Part shown: piece by piece, positions 44,218-54,512 of the stretch
How the letters are laid out: each line of letters opens with the position of its first letter
Position numbering within the stretch: position 1 is the first letter of the stretch
DNA from: Amphiura filiformis
Taxonomy: Eukaryota; Echinodermata; Ophiuroidea; Amphilepidida; Amphiuridae
Length of the DNA: 64,000 bases
Reading direction: 5' to 3'
Assembly: GCF_039555335.1 (NCBI RefSeq)
Contig: NC_092642.1
Span: 57,639,776-57,703,775, forward strand
Notes under the pieces: generated by a model
Told to the model about the DNA's origin: nothing
Seen by the model: the letters and a program-made list of their open reading frames with translations, nothing else
The model's database searches: none
Translations under genes and position numbers: made by a program

Positions 44218-47200
44218 ATGCGCAAAACATCAGTAGTTGTTGTCACCAAATCATTTCAGTGTCCATATCAACAGTGCACCTTTATAGCAAGATAGCAGAG
44301 CAAATTAATGCACACATGGAGACTACACATAAGAATCAGCCGGATTCCTCCAGCAAAACGTCCAACACAAATGATAAGCCAAAGTGTAGTAAGTGTAACG
44401 AGACTTTTTCTGGTCTAATCAAAATGTATGATCACTACAAAGTAGCCCATGGACGAGAAACCCATGGATCTTCAGATTGCAGGTGTGTTGCATGTGTCAG
44501 CAAAAAAACACACATACTACTAGTTAAACTTGAAATTGCAGAGGGTGGCGAGAAGAGAACTATTTACAAGTGTAAAATGTGTCAACAGCCGTTTCTGGCG
44601 CTATGTAAAGGTTTGGACCACTGTCACACGTCTCATCTGCAGAAGCCACTTGAGTGTGGAGCATGTGATCAAACTTTCAGCGTTTACAAAGAGTTGCATC
44701 AACACATCAGGACACATAAACCTGGAAGCAAAGTAATCTGTGGCTACTGCAAGAGAACGTCCGACCCAGGGAGGAAGATCTTCCAGAGTCCGCACACACT
44801 CAACAGGCATCTGATCAGTGCTCACAATTTTGAGAAAGAGTCGGCTATATGGAGCCGAATTACACAACAAAAACAGTGCATGAAACAGACCAAAAGGATT
44901 GAAAATATCGGAAAACATCCTGCGAAGAGGAAAGAGATGGTTACAAGAAGTAATGAAGACAGCAACTATGGTAATAATAGTGCAGAAAACAGTGAAGGGC
45001 TTCCTCCTCCGGTGAAAGGCAAAGAAGCTCCTGAAAAAGAAGACAGTAATCATAGTACAAACAAAGAAGGGCTTCCTCCTCCGGTGGAAGGAAAAGAAGC
45101 TCCTGCAAAAGAAGACAATAAATATAATAATAATGAAGAAAACAATGAAGGACTTCCTCCTCCTCCTAAGGAACAAAGAACTGAAGAAGTGCATCCTCCT
45201 CCTACTCCAGAGGGAGAAAGAAATGGTACTGCTGGACAAACTGCTCGCAATACTAAGGGTAACCAAGGTGTCAAAAGACACCACCATCAAGAGAAACAAA
45301 ATAAAGTTGCTGCCAGCAACATTAGTGGCAGTAATGCGGACAGTAAAAAAGTAGGCGTTGTGACGAAAAAGTCAGGTAGACCCGGCAGGCCAACTAGAAC
45401 AAGTGGAACAGAATCAGTGCAGAAAAAAAATGATCAGGGTGTGGAAGAAGATCTAGGTATTAAAAGTGCCAGTGACAAAAAACATCACCATAAAGAGAAA
45501 CAAAATAAAGTTGCTGCTGGCAACATCAGTGGCAGTAATAAGGACAACAGAAAAGATGGCAGTCTGACAAAAAAACCAGAAAGACTCCCGGGTAGACCCG
45601 TCAAATCAAAGAAAACTAGTGGAACAGAATCAGTACATAACAAAAATGATCAGGGTGTGGAAGAAGATTTAGGTATTAAAAGTGCCAGTGACAAAAAACA
45701 TCACCATAAAGAGAAACAAAATAAAGTTGCTGCTGGCACCATCAGTGGCAGTAATAAGGACAACAGAAAAGATGGCAGTCTGACAAAAAAAACAGAAAGA
45801 CCCCCGGGTAGACCCGTCAAATCAAAGAAAACTAGTGGAACAGAATCAGTACAGAAAAAAAATGATCAGGGTGTGGAAGAAGATCTAGATATTAAAAGTG
45901 CCAGAGACAATCTACAAGCCAATAAAGACACTAGTGAAAGTCGTCATGATGCTAGGAAACCAGCTGTAAATAAGCAACAAGGAGGGAGACTGCCAACAAA
46001 TGCTGGGCCTAGTAGTTATCACTGCGTGGAGTGTGTAAGGGACTTCAGAACAGAAGCTGCCTATGACAGTCACATGGAAGTGTACCATCAACAAAAAGCA
46101 GCAAAGAGAAAAGTTACTGCTAAAGATAGCAGACAATCAAGAGCAGACGACAGTAGACAATCAAGAGCAGACGACAGTAGACAATCAAGAGCAGACGACA
46201 GCAGACAATCAAGAGCAGACGACGAGGAAGAGATGGAGACAACAGAAGATGGAGATGATGATTATAATTGTAGTACTGATAGTCTGGGTGCTTCTTCCTC
46301 GTCAGATTCTGAGTGGAATTCTACCCTAGACCCATTTAAAATCACAAATGCTTCAACACGCCAGTCATCAAGACTGAGTAAGACACATGAAGAACCAAAG
46401 AGACGCTCTACTCGCGCCAACAAATCGGGTTCCGAAAGAGCAGAGCGAAAGATGTCAAGGAAACGAATAGTGATGAATGAAAGTGCACAGTCATCTGGAG
46501 AGGAAACGGAGTCGACCTCCCCTCAAATTACCAACCCTCCAAAAAAGCGAAGAAAAAGACCAACATCAAATGAAAGTTATTCAGCAACATCTGTGGAAGG
46601 CAGGAAATCTAATGTGAAAATAACTCCTGCGCGGAAAACGACAAGAAAACGAGCTGCATCAGACGCGAGTATTCCATCTTCCGAGGAATTTAATAACATT
46701 CCTGATTTATCACTTCATGACATCAATGACGTTGGAAATCAGTCTGAAAACCCCATGTCTCCTCAAGCTGAACCAGCTGTGCTATCACCGATTTTAAATA
46801 TGACCAGTTCACCAGTAGGCCCTCAAAATGAAAATACGCGCCAACGTAGCATCATCCACCCGAATGAAGATTCCTCACAAAGTAATGCCTCTACTCCCTT
46901 CCTTGATTCAGAGGTCATATTGCCAACCACGCAAGTTGCTAGCCCTCACCTATTGATCAGCAATGTACACAGTATCACCCAGCCTAGTGAGCCTACTACT
47001 TTTAGCAATAATGTCGGTAGTGTTAGGCGTGCTGGTAGAATAGTCCGACACAATCCCGACACTGATCGTCATCATGTATCGATAGTCCCTGCACCAGTCC
47101 CTGCAGCACCTAGTATACATCTACATGGAACGCCATTGGAACCGACTACAGACACCCCAATGTGTATCAGGTGTTGGCAGACTTCAAGCGCCACCAACAT

Positions 47201-47360
47201 TTGCGAATTTTGCGGGATTATATTTCTAGATGTTGACATATACACATTGCATAAATTGTTGCACGATAGAGAAAACCCGTATAAGTGTACAGGATGTGGT
47301 AAAGTGTGTGGTAGCAAGTACCAGTTTACTTCGCATGTATTCAGGGATCCTCATCCATGA
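44218..47360 (+). CDS. Gene 2: long multi-finger C2H2 protein with Ikaros-like C-terminal pair (one frame break)
   Basis: Likely nuclear regulator. I place the start at ATG 44218 because that frame reads MRKTS... then CPYQQCTF, matching CPHDGCKF of gene 3. After codon 25 a stop appears, and the same finger continues one frame over (INAHMETTH). One base is missing at 44293-44295; adding it gives 1,048 codons including stop. In order: N-terminal finger (split by the break), KCSKC finger, HG and CRCVAC knuckle, three fingers, EGLPPPV repeats, three roughly 72-residue repeats with GRP cores (45276-45915), a central finger (YHCVEC...HMEVYHQ), four DSRQSRAD units, acidic and DSEW stretch, basic SxRLSK/RSTRANK region, long Ser/Pro linker, CIRC, then CEFCGIIFLD...HKLLH and CTGCGKVCG...HVFRDPHP. 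A shorter start at 44316 would lose most of finger 1. Antisense frames here are shadows. Confidence 0.87.
45276..45915 (+). repeat. In-frame 216-bp coding tandem repeat in gene 2
   Basis: GAGAAACAAAATAAAGTTGC starts at 45291, 45495 and 45711 (spacing 204, then 216 bp, both multiples of three). AAAAGTGCCAG closes units at about 45462, 45678 and 45894. Units two and three differ at few positions, so they duplicated recently. Each encodes a His/Lys start, VAAG-ISGSN, a PGRP-containing basic patch and an acidic VEEDL end. Confidence 0.9.
46129..46227 (+). repeat. 24-bp coding minisatellite in gene 2 (DSRQSRAD units)
   Basis: Four nearly identical units containing GACAATCAAGAGCAGACGAC encode DSRQSRAD repeats just before an acidic EEEMETTEDGDDD stretch. 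In-frame copy-number change would be tolerated. Confidence 0.9.
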
Positions 47361-47604
47361 ATTTATGAAAAGAATGAAATGCATTTTGTGAAGTCTTCCA
47401 AAGATTGTTTGTCCATTTTTAAATGACAATATTATTGAGGAATTAGAACTAAAACTGGCTGCATATCCATATTTTGAGTTTTAAAAAGCTCTGAAAAATC
47501 AAAAACCTGGGAGCAAAAACAGTGATTATCCATGATATAAACAAAGGAAACTGTATTGTTTTTAATACATGCCCCAGGGTGTTTATTACAGGCAATATGG
47601 TATA
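47361..47604 (+). other. Gene 2 proximal 3' region
   Basis: Follows the TGA at 47358-47360. AT-rich with no further coding similarity; presumably 3' UTR. A GAAATAAAG near 48968 could act as a poly(A) signal, but many similar strings exist, so I do not assign it. Confidence 0.4.
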
Positions 47605-47612
47605 CACACCTG

Positions 47613-48121
47613 CAGGGTTCGCAGGTTTTTGCCGCAGGTGGAAAAAAACGCGGTTTTAACCGCGGATAAAACCGCTTGGCAAAAAACAGTTTTTGCCGGC
47701 AAAAATGGCAAAAACTAAAAAAGTGATTTATAGTTCAGTTTTTTTCATCTTAAAACAAATTGATAAGTTACAAAAATTATTTCCTGAGAGTAACAAGGCC
47801 AGATTTTGTAATTATAATTAACATATTAAGAAATTAAAGGCATGCGTTTTCATTGCTCAAGTGCATTTAACGAAATGTGGCAAAAATCAAATTCAAAACT
47901 TTTTTTTGTTTTAAGGGCTTGATGAGACAAAAAATTATTGAATGATTCATTAAAATTTTGTGTTACTGTTTATGAGCTTTTTGACATTACTTTTTAATAT
48001 TTGAGTGACTATGTGAGTTTTTGCCATTTTTGCCGGTTTAAACCAGGCAAAAACAGGTTTTTGCCAGTTTTTGCCACTTTGCTGGCAAAAACAGGTTTTT
48101 GCCGGCAAAAACCGAACCCTG
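47613..48121. mobile_element. Non-autonomous hAT element with CAGGGTTCGCAGG end
   Basis: CAGGGTTCGCAGGTTTTTGC on the left is mirrored by CAGGGTTCGGTTTTTGCCGG on the opposite strand at the right. CACACCTG is duplicated exactly at 47605-47612 and 48122-48129. Both ends contain many GGCAAAAAC/GTTTTTGCC iterations. It sits about 250 bp after the gene 2 stop, perhaps in its 3' UTR. Confidence 0.9.
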
Positions 48122-48467
48122 CACACCTGTATGCTAATATAGTGGACTGCACTTCCCTGAATGTGGACATTACATGTATAACAAATTAAATTCTGGCTGA
48201 GTAACCTTGATTTATACAATATAACTATTTGATGGCATTTGTCAAGAAAAAACAATGATGATTTTTTGCTGAACCATCATTAACTTGTCCAAAATGTATA
48301 AGTATTGAGCTGGTAGATTATTTTTTTTAAGTTCACTGTAAATGTTTTTCATTGTCACTTTTAGAATTTTTCTGCTTATGCACTTTTGTATTTTGTAAGA
48401 CGTGTGAATTTGTAGCTTCAGCAGGTATTTAGTATATTCAATGTACTGTATCAATTTTACATGTATA

Positions 48468-48790
48468 CTATATTTCCTCTATTAAACACCCTGGCAGCAT
48501 TGCATTTTCCAAAAGAGGGCATTTATTAGAGGTCATTTTACAGCGCCAAATCCTGAAAAAAATTGTTAGGTAAGCATAATAATCTCAGCGAAATGACGAA
48601 CTATGAACTTAGGATTGGTAACTTCTGAGTGAACCGGTTTTGCAATGTCATTTTTTACCATTACCGATCATGTGGGGACCGTGGTAAGTTTACTAAACAC
48701 AAGATAACATTGGAATTTCAGTATTTTTTAAACATCTTGAAAAATGGTGGGGGCGTATATAGAAGAGGGCAACTAATAGAGGAAATACGG
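48468..48790. mobile_element. CCGTATTTC-family MITE, copy 2 (diverged)
   Basis: Right end GAGGAAATACGG with TA; the left end CTATATTTCCTCTATTAAAC mirrors it imperfectly. Internal TTTATTAGAGGTCATTTT and AAATGACGAACTATGAACTT match 11374-11724. Confidence 0.7.
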
Positions 48791-49306
48791 TAATAATTTT
48801 CTCGGAAAGATTACTGATATATGTCTTTCCTTAACTATGCAATCTTTGTGCCTTTGTTTGATTGGTAAATTTTCATATTTTTCTACCTTTTATGATATTA
48901 ATTTGTTCACTTTTGTCTTCATGATTTTGTGATTTTGGGATGTATGTATTTTATATATAAAAGATTTGAAATAAAGTGGTGCTGTGAGATGAGTTTTCAT
49001 ATCAATGCAGGATTTCAGGCATATTGATGATGTTTCAGGCAATGTTGTGTGCCTATCTCACCTGTAGATGGACTAAATTGACTTTTTTCAGTTTTCCTGA
49101 TTTTGGTAATTCCCCAAAATCCTTTGAATTTGAAACAAACTATGTCATCATCATATTGACTAGCAACCAAGCAAACTATTGCTGAAATCCCTGCATCCCT
49201 ACTAGCATATGTACTTGCCAATTTTAATTTATTTTATTGTTTGTTGCTTTCTTATTTTGCTTATATCTCAATTTTTGCCACCTCTGTCCTACAATCTAAT
49301 TGGTTT

Positions 49307-49709
49307 AGGCCAATGAAAGTCAATTCCGAGTTTATCGTCCCTTTTTTTCCCCAGGTTGGTGAGGTGACTTTTTCATTTTTCATTTTTCATTATTTCATCA
49401 GATTTCATTATTGACCTTTAGTGCGTGTTGATTTAAAGCCACACTCATACATGTTATTTAAAAACATGTTTTTATATGGGTAGGGACTAGAAAAGTTGGA
49501 AAAAGAGCCTGGTTTTGGTTCCAAGTTATAAATTTATATGTTTTACAAACAAAAATATATGTTTCAATTGCTAAAACTGGTGAAAACACTGATACTTTGA
49601 AAATAATGAATTATTTTGGCATTTTGAAAATTTGACGCTGGTGTTTTTGGTGTCCAAAAAGTGACGCGGGCGGGGGACGATAAACTCGGAATCGACTTTC
49701 ATTCGCCTT
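49307..49709. mobile_element. Palindromic MITE with AGGCCAATGAAAGTC ends
   Basis: AGGCCAATGAAAGTCAATTC then CGAGTTTATCGTCCC on the left is mirrored by GGGACGATAAACTCGGAATC and GACTTTCATTCGCCT on the right. Related to the AGGCCCTTCACA elements by the GACGCGGGCGG motif near the right end. Confidence 0.7.
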
Positions 49710-49881
49710 ATATCATGCCCCATATCTTGTAATTAAGTTCGCGCATGAATTATGGAAACTTTGTAGTGTGAAGGTGCTAGTACTATAGCCCCGATCTCAT
49801 CTCAAGTTGAAAGTAACACCATGTTGGATTTTGAAATGACAGATTTGAATGGTGCCCACTAACCTAATCTTGCGAAGCATA

Positions 49882-50143
49882 GGGCTATTCCATTTAAAAT
49901 CCACATTCCCCCTGTGGAAGATTTTAGAAATATCTTCTACAGGGGGCGTATAAATTTCAAATGGAATTAACACATTAGCAGCTCAATTTGTATAATATTC
50001 AGGTTGAATCTTTCTCAGAGGGTGTATGAAATTTAAATGGAGCTGCCTAATGTGCTCCTTCCATTTGAAATTCATACTCCCCCTGTGGAAGATATTTCCA
50101 AAATCTTCCACAGGGATAGTGTGGATTTTAAATGGAATAGCCC
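49882..50143. mobile_element. GGGCTATTCCATTT palindromic MITE, good copy
   Basis: GGGCTATTCCATTTAAAATC then CACATTCCCCCTGTGGAAGA is mirrored by TCTTCCACAGGGATAGTGTG and GATTTTAAATGGAATAGCCC. The centre holds a second mirrored block (AGCTCAATTTG / CAAATTGAGCT type). A very similar copy lies after gene 4. Confidence 0.8.
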
Positions 50144-50837
50144 ATATACGCACGTGAACAAAGGTGATTTATCCATACGCTGGCGACACAATAGCATAAA
50201 CGCACTAAATACGCCACTGCAAAATCCAACATGTTGCGTTACTAGACAAGACAGGCTATCGTACATTTGTGGTCTATGCATTGTAATACCAGTAGGTTTG
50301 CAAAAATAGAGATGCTTTAATTTGAGAGAAATTTAACATTTTATGAAAAGTGATGATTGTATTAAGATAAGTAGAGGTCTGCCAGTTTCTTTTCATGATA
50401 CTTCTGTTATAAAGAATGCATGGGGTAATAGTAGTTGAATTGACTAAAACTATGTTTATAATATACATTTTATTTTTCACTCTCAGTCACTCTCTTCTCA
50501 TGAAGTTGCTTTTGTAATGACTTGGGAGTAATCACTGTCCATCCCATAATATTGAGCTATCAGCTAACCCAACATAGGTTATTTATAATAGGTAGTATCT
50601 GAATATATAACCCATTCATACACTCTTAGATTGCAAAAACCAATCAGAGCAAATGATAGAAATATGCAAACCATGCATCGATTGTGTATAATGCACCGGC
50701 TTGCACTCTGCTTAGCGCAGTGCTGTTGGATGGGCTCATTTTTCTTAGAGTTTGATGCTGCTACAGATGTTGATGCATCTAATGCAATCAGCATATCAGT
50801 ATGTGTAAAATTTTGTTGCCAACAAGTGATACACATT
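50144..50837. other. Non-coding spacer
   Basis: No gene or clear element; short overlapping frames on both strands near 50579-50843 lack supporting signals. Confidence 0.45.
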
Positions 50838-50840
50838 TAT

Positions 50841-51129
50841 TAACCCTAACCCCTAAGGGCTTTTCGGCGACGGGAAGGGAAAGAAGGACAGAATAAACAG
50901 AGAAAAGAAGAAAAGAAGTTGTTTGCTCTGGGTGTGATTCGAACCCGAGACCCCTCGCATGCCAAGCACTCGGTCGGCGACACTTTGCCACAGGTCTTGG
51001 GCTTCGCTGGCCAGCAAAACCGTGCCTATATATCACTTAGGGCGATTGCGTCATCACACCCGTGGGATGCATGCACGAACAGCGCATATATCAAGTAGTA
51101 TTTTGTAGTATTCAGGCGGGTTAGGGTTA
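50841..51129 (-). mobile_element. tRNA-derived SINE-like element bounded by inverted telomere-like ends
   Basis: Minus strand: TGGCAAAGTGT (A-box-like, 50980-50990) and GGTTCGAATCA (B box, 50936-50946) are spaced as in tRNA genes, within GACCGAGTGCTTGGCATGCG then AGGGGTCTCGGGTTCGAATC. Departures from consensus and no closed acceptor stem argue against a working tRNA. The unit is bounded by TTAACCCTAACCC on the left and GGGTTAGGGTTAA on the right, inverted copies of a telomere-type motif. A pyrimidine-rich CTTCTTTTCTTC tail follows the B box side. Confidence 0.6.
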
Positions 51130-52131
51130 AGCTACACGTTATTGTCACAGGTCAGTTACTTTGAATCAGTTTATACATTTGTATGGCCTGTTTACTAAAC
51201 GTTGACCCAAATATTATCACTATTGTTATTGTGTGCAGGCTTAAAGAGCAATGTTGCCAGTGTTTATTTGTTAAGTTTGCATTAAGTCCAAGAAACCAAG
51301 TCGGCTGTGACAGATAAACAGATTATGCATTGATGAGCAACTGTTCAACGGTTATTCCTTTACCAAGTAGCACAATTTAAAATTTAGCTGAATGTATTTG
51401 AGTTGTGTCTAGATAAAACCATATAATAGAAAGAAACAAAGTTAGAGAAACAACAAAACATGAAATTGAAATCGCACTGAACCATTTCTACTGAGTTTTG
51501 CAAGTGAGGATCCATTTGCTGAGTTTTTTCATTCTTTTATAATGATGGAAACAACACTTTTTTGCATAGATGCACAATAGCTGCCATTTGCATTTGCCAA
51601 GTTTGCAATGAGGTATTGGTCACAAGGAACATGCCTACATTGCAAATCTTACAATATGCTGCACAATATTCTTGCACACAAGTAAACTATGCCATTGTAG
51701 ATGATCCTATATTTGTCTCATATCTCTAGGGCACTCATCTCTCTGTTGTAAACCCCTGTGGTCCTATTTATTTGGTTTTGTGCATCCGTTCATCCATCAT
51801 ATGGTTGCATGTTTTTGTCTCTCCTTGCGACTCCAATGAAGTTTATCTCCATTGATTTTTTTTGCAACTCTCAGAGCTTTGTTACCAGTTTCTGTAATGT
51901 GCTGTGCATGTACAAGTGAATGCGGGTGTGCGAATCGTGCAAAGGGAGATGAGGCTGTCTTGGCTGCCATGTTAAGTCTTCCACAAATCAACTGTATGAA
52001 ACTGACGATCTTTCTTCTGTGTCTTCCACAGGCCTCAAAGCGAGAACTGAATGAACCAATAGGAGAAGCAGATAAACAAGTGATTTGGTAAGGAACCAGT
52101 TTGATACCGCTCGTTAACCCGGAAAAATAAC
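51130..52131 (+). other. Upstream region of gene 3, with candidate splice signals
   Basis: TTTCTTCTGTGTCTTCCACAG ends at about 52031 (good acceptor), and GTGATTTG followed by GTAAGG at 52089 is a good donor. A 5' UTR exon at 52032-52088 is therefore possible. However, no convincing acceptor lies between it and the gene 3 ATG, so read-through transcription is the simpler model. No core promoter identified. Confidence 0.4.
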
Positions 52132-54194
52132 ATGGCTGCCAAAGGCACCTCATCCCGAGTAACATGCCCGCATGACGGTTGCAAGTTTGTCACAAACTCA
52201 GCAGACAGTATGTTCCACCACATCAAGGACAAACATGTGATTCCCGTAGCACCACCACCTCCATCCCCACCAGCACCTGCTATTCAAATCCGCAGAGATC
52301 AGAAGAAATGTTTCATCTGCAAAAAGGTGTTTCCAGCAGCTAAGGAGTGTTTTGAGCATATTTCAAGATCGCACGGTCCGTTGGAGTGTTCCTGCACTAG
52401 ATGTAGTAGAAAAAATGACAATCACAGATTCATGACCAGATCAACAGCTATGGATGGTGATAAGAAATTTGATGTATTTAGATGTATTCTGTGCACTTCT
52501 GCATTCTTGGGCATGTGCCGGTGTTTAGTGCATTGTGAAGAAGAACATATAGAAGACCCATTTGAGTGTGCACTGTGTAATCTAACGTTCAAATCTCACA
52601 TGGATTTGTCTAAGCATATGACAGATCACCTGGAAGAAGGCCAGAACATGGTGATCCAGGCTAGGTGCAGCTATTGTAAGAGCGGTGGTGGTCATACTGG
52701 CACTAAGTTTTTTAGAAGACCTGTAGATCTCTACAAACATATGGTAGAGGTTCATAACTTTGAGCAGGAATTGGAGGCCAGGAAAAAATATGAAGCAAGC
52801 AATAAACCTGGCGGATTCCCTCGAATACCATCGCTTGTCAGTCAGGAATCAAAGCCGCCATCAAGCACCTCAAGGGAATTTCAACCCTTCGTAAAATTGA
52901 AGAAGCAACCAGAGGTAGCACTGGGATCCAAGGAAAAAGAGAAGAATGAGAAGGAACCATCCAGAAAACGAGCAATGACAGCTGAAGATAACCAATCACA
53001 AGTCGCAGAGAAGAGAAGGTCAGGGCGAAACAAGTCCAATAATGAAGAAACCGTCAAATTCAAAGCAAAGGGCAGGCGAAGCAAAAAACCAAAGACGGTT
53101 ACCACATCCGCAGAAACAGAGGTGAAGATACCTTGTAGCAAAACCTGCACTGTAAGTTTCAGAAGTTTTACGTCATACAAGAACCACATGATCACGTTTC
53201 ACAAATGGAAGGCCGACAATGAAACGATTCGTGAGATTGGAAAAAAATATGGGTATGATGAAGATAAAAAGGATGCAGATAAGGAGGCCTCAGATGATGA
53301 GAATTCAAACAGAGAGAGCAGTGACGATGAATGGGCACCTGGAAACAGATCAAAGAGAAGAAAGATCACCAGAGCTTCCAGGAGAACAAATTTAGTTTCA
53401 ACTTCAGTTCCATCTCCTGCAAGTTCTGCATCATCTGATATAAGTAGCTTAACCTCAGGGGCCACATCAACGACCAGCTCTGTTGATAAAATTCAACAAC
53501 AGCAGGTTGCACAACCTGGAGATGGAGACCAATCGGCAATTGATGAAATCCAAGCTGACAGCATGAAACAAAGTGGTGTTGAAAGGACTCAACCTGCAGA
53601 TGACAAACGCACGGCCGTGTCGTCTAATGTTAGTCAGCACATCCAACAACAACCAAACACCCAAAATGTAAGTGCAGGGCACGAGATATGTACCCAGGCC
53701 AACTGCGAGGGATGCCTCTATGAGCAGAACAGGAGACCAAACATTGTTATTAAAACAGAACCGGAAGATTCTCCTTCAACTTCTACTAACATGAACAATA
53801 ATGCCCCGAGTCCTGGTTACGGTACTCAGTCTTACACCCAAGAAAATCAGTCAGGCTTTATGTCTGACTCGAATACCTCGCACGTATCCTACGCGTCGGG
53901 ATACGCTGCCTCGCCGTACTCCGCCTCTCTACCAGTTGCAAGCAGAATGCCTAGTAGCTCATTCCCAATGACAATGGCTCAAGCAGACAGTCAATGTACT
54001 GGCGCTGTTTGACTGAATCAACTGCCAAGAATATATGCCATCCATGTGCCATGATTTTTCTCGACCCAGATGTATACACGTTGCACAAACTTTGGCACGA
54101 CCGCGAGGATCCTTATAAATGCAGCTACTGCGGTAAAAGCTGTGGAAGCCGATATCTGTTCACAACTCACATATTCAGAGATCCACATCCTTGA
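52132..54194 (+). CDS. Gene 3: multi-finger C2H2 protein with Ikaros-like C-terminal pair (frame break before the pair)
   Basis: Likely nuclear regulator. ATG 52132 sits in AACATGG, a good start context. Fingers: 1 (C12/C17/H30/H35), 2 (C60/C63/H76/H81), HG plus CSCTRC knuckle (86-91), 3 (C118/C121/H134/H139), 4 (C146/C149/H162/H166), 5 (C179/C182, extended loop, H203/H208), a central CSKTC finger near 335-360 (TSYKNHMITFHK), then basic, acidic and DDEWAP/RASRR segments, a CTQANCEGC cluster, and IKTEP near 541 (SUMO-type). The frame stops at 54012 right after QCTGAV. The C-terminal pair (CHPCAMIFLD...HKLWH, CSYCGKSCG...HIFRDPHP) continues one frame back to 54194. Removing two bases from GGCGC at 54001-54005 restores the CxxC and gives 687 codons including stop. 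A literal reading lacks the dimerisation pair. Confidence 0.87.
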
Positions 54195-54319
54195 AACCTG
54201 TTCTCAATATAAGATGGACAATTGACATGGAAATTCACCATAATCTGTTCATTTTCAATGAAACATAAATAGTGTATTATTGTGTACATAATTACTCCGC
54301 TATGTGTTGCACTAATTGC
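54195..54319 (+). other. Gene 3 proximal 3' region
   Basis: Follows the TGA ending at 54194; no further coding similarity. Presumed 3' UTR. Confidence 0.4.
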
Positions 54320-54512
54320 TAGGCTGTTCCATTTGGAATCCATGTACCCCCATCCATACATCCGAACATGTCCTTGATCTCCAACACAGGGAGTGTAGAT
54401 TTCAATTGGAGTTGCTCGTTTACATAAGCCATTTGAGATTCACACCCCCTGCTTGGAAAATTTAGGCCATGTCTTCCATAGGGGATGTATGGGTATCAAC
54501 TGGAATAGCCTG
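54320..54512. mobile_element. GGGCTATTCCATTT family, diverged copy
   Basis: GGCTGTTCCATTTGGAATCC then ATGTACCCCCATCC is mirrored by GGGGATGTATGGGTATCAAC and TGGAATAGCC. Shorter and more eroded than the 49882 and 59418 copies. Confidence 0.6.

Noticed and set aside
44601-45299. 232-codon minus-strand open frame
   Set aside because: It is antisense to the well-supported finger region of gene 2 and consists of low-complexity Ser/Phe/Arg runs complementary to GAA/AAG-rich codons.
50932-51000. Functional tRNA gene
   Set aside because: A and B boxes are tRNA-like but depart from consensus at key positions, and no closed acceptor stem was found; treated as SINE-like.
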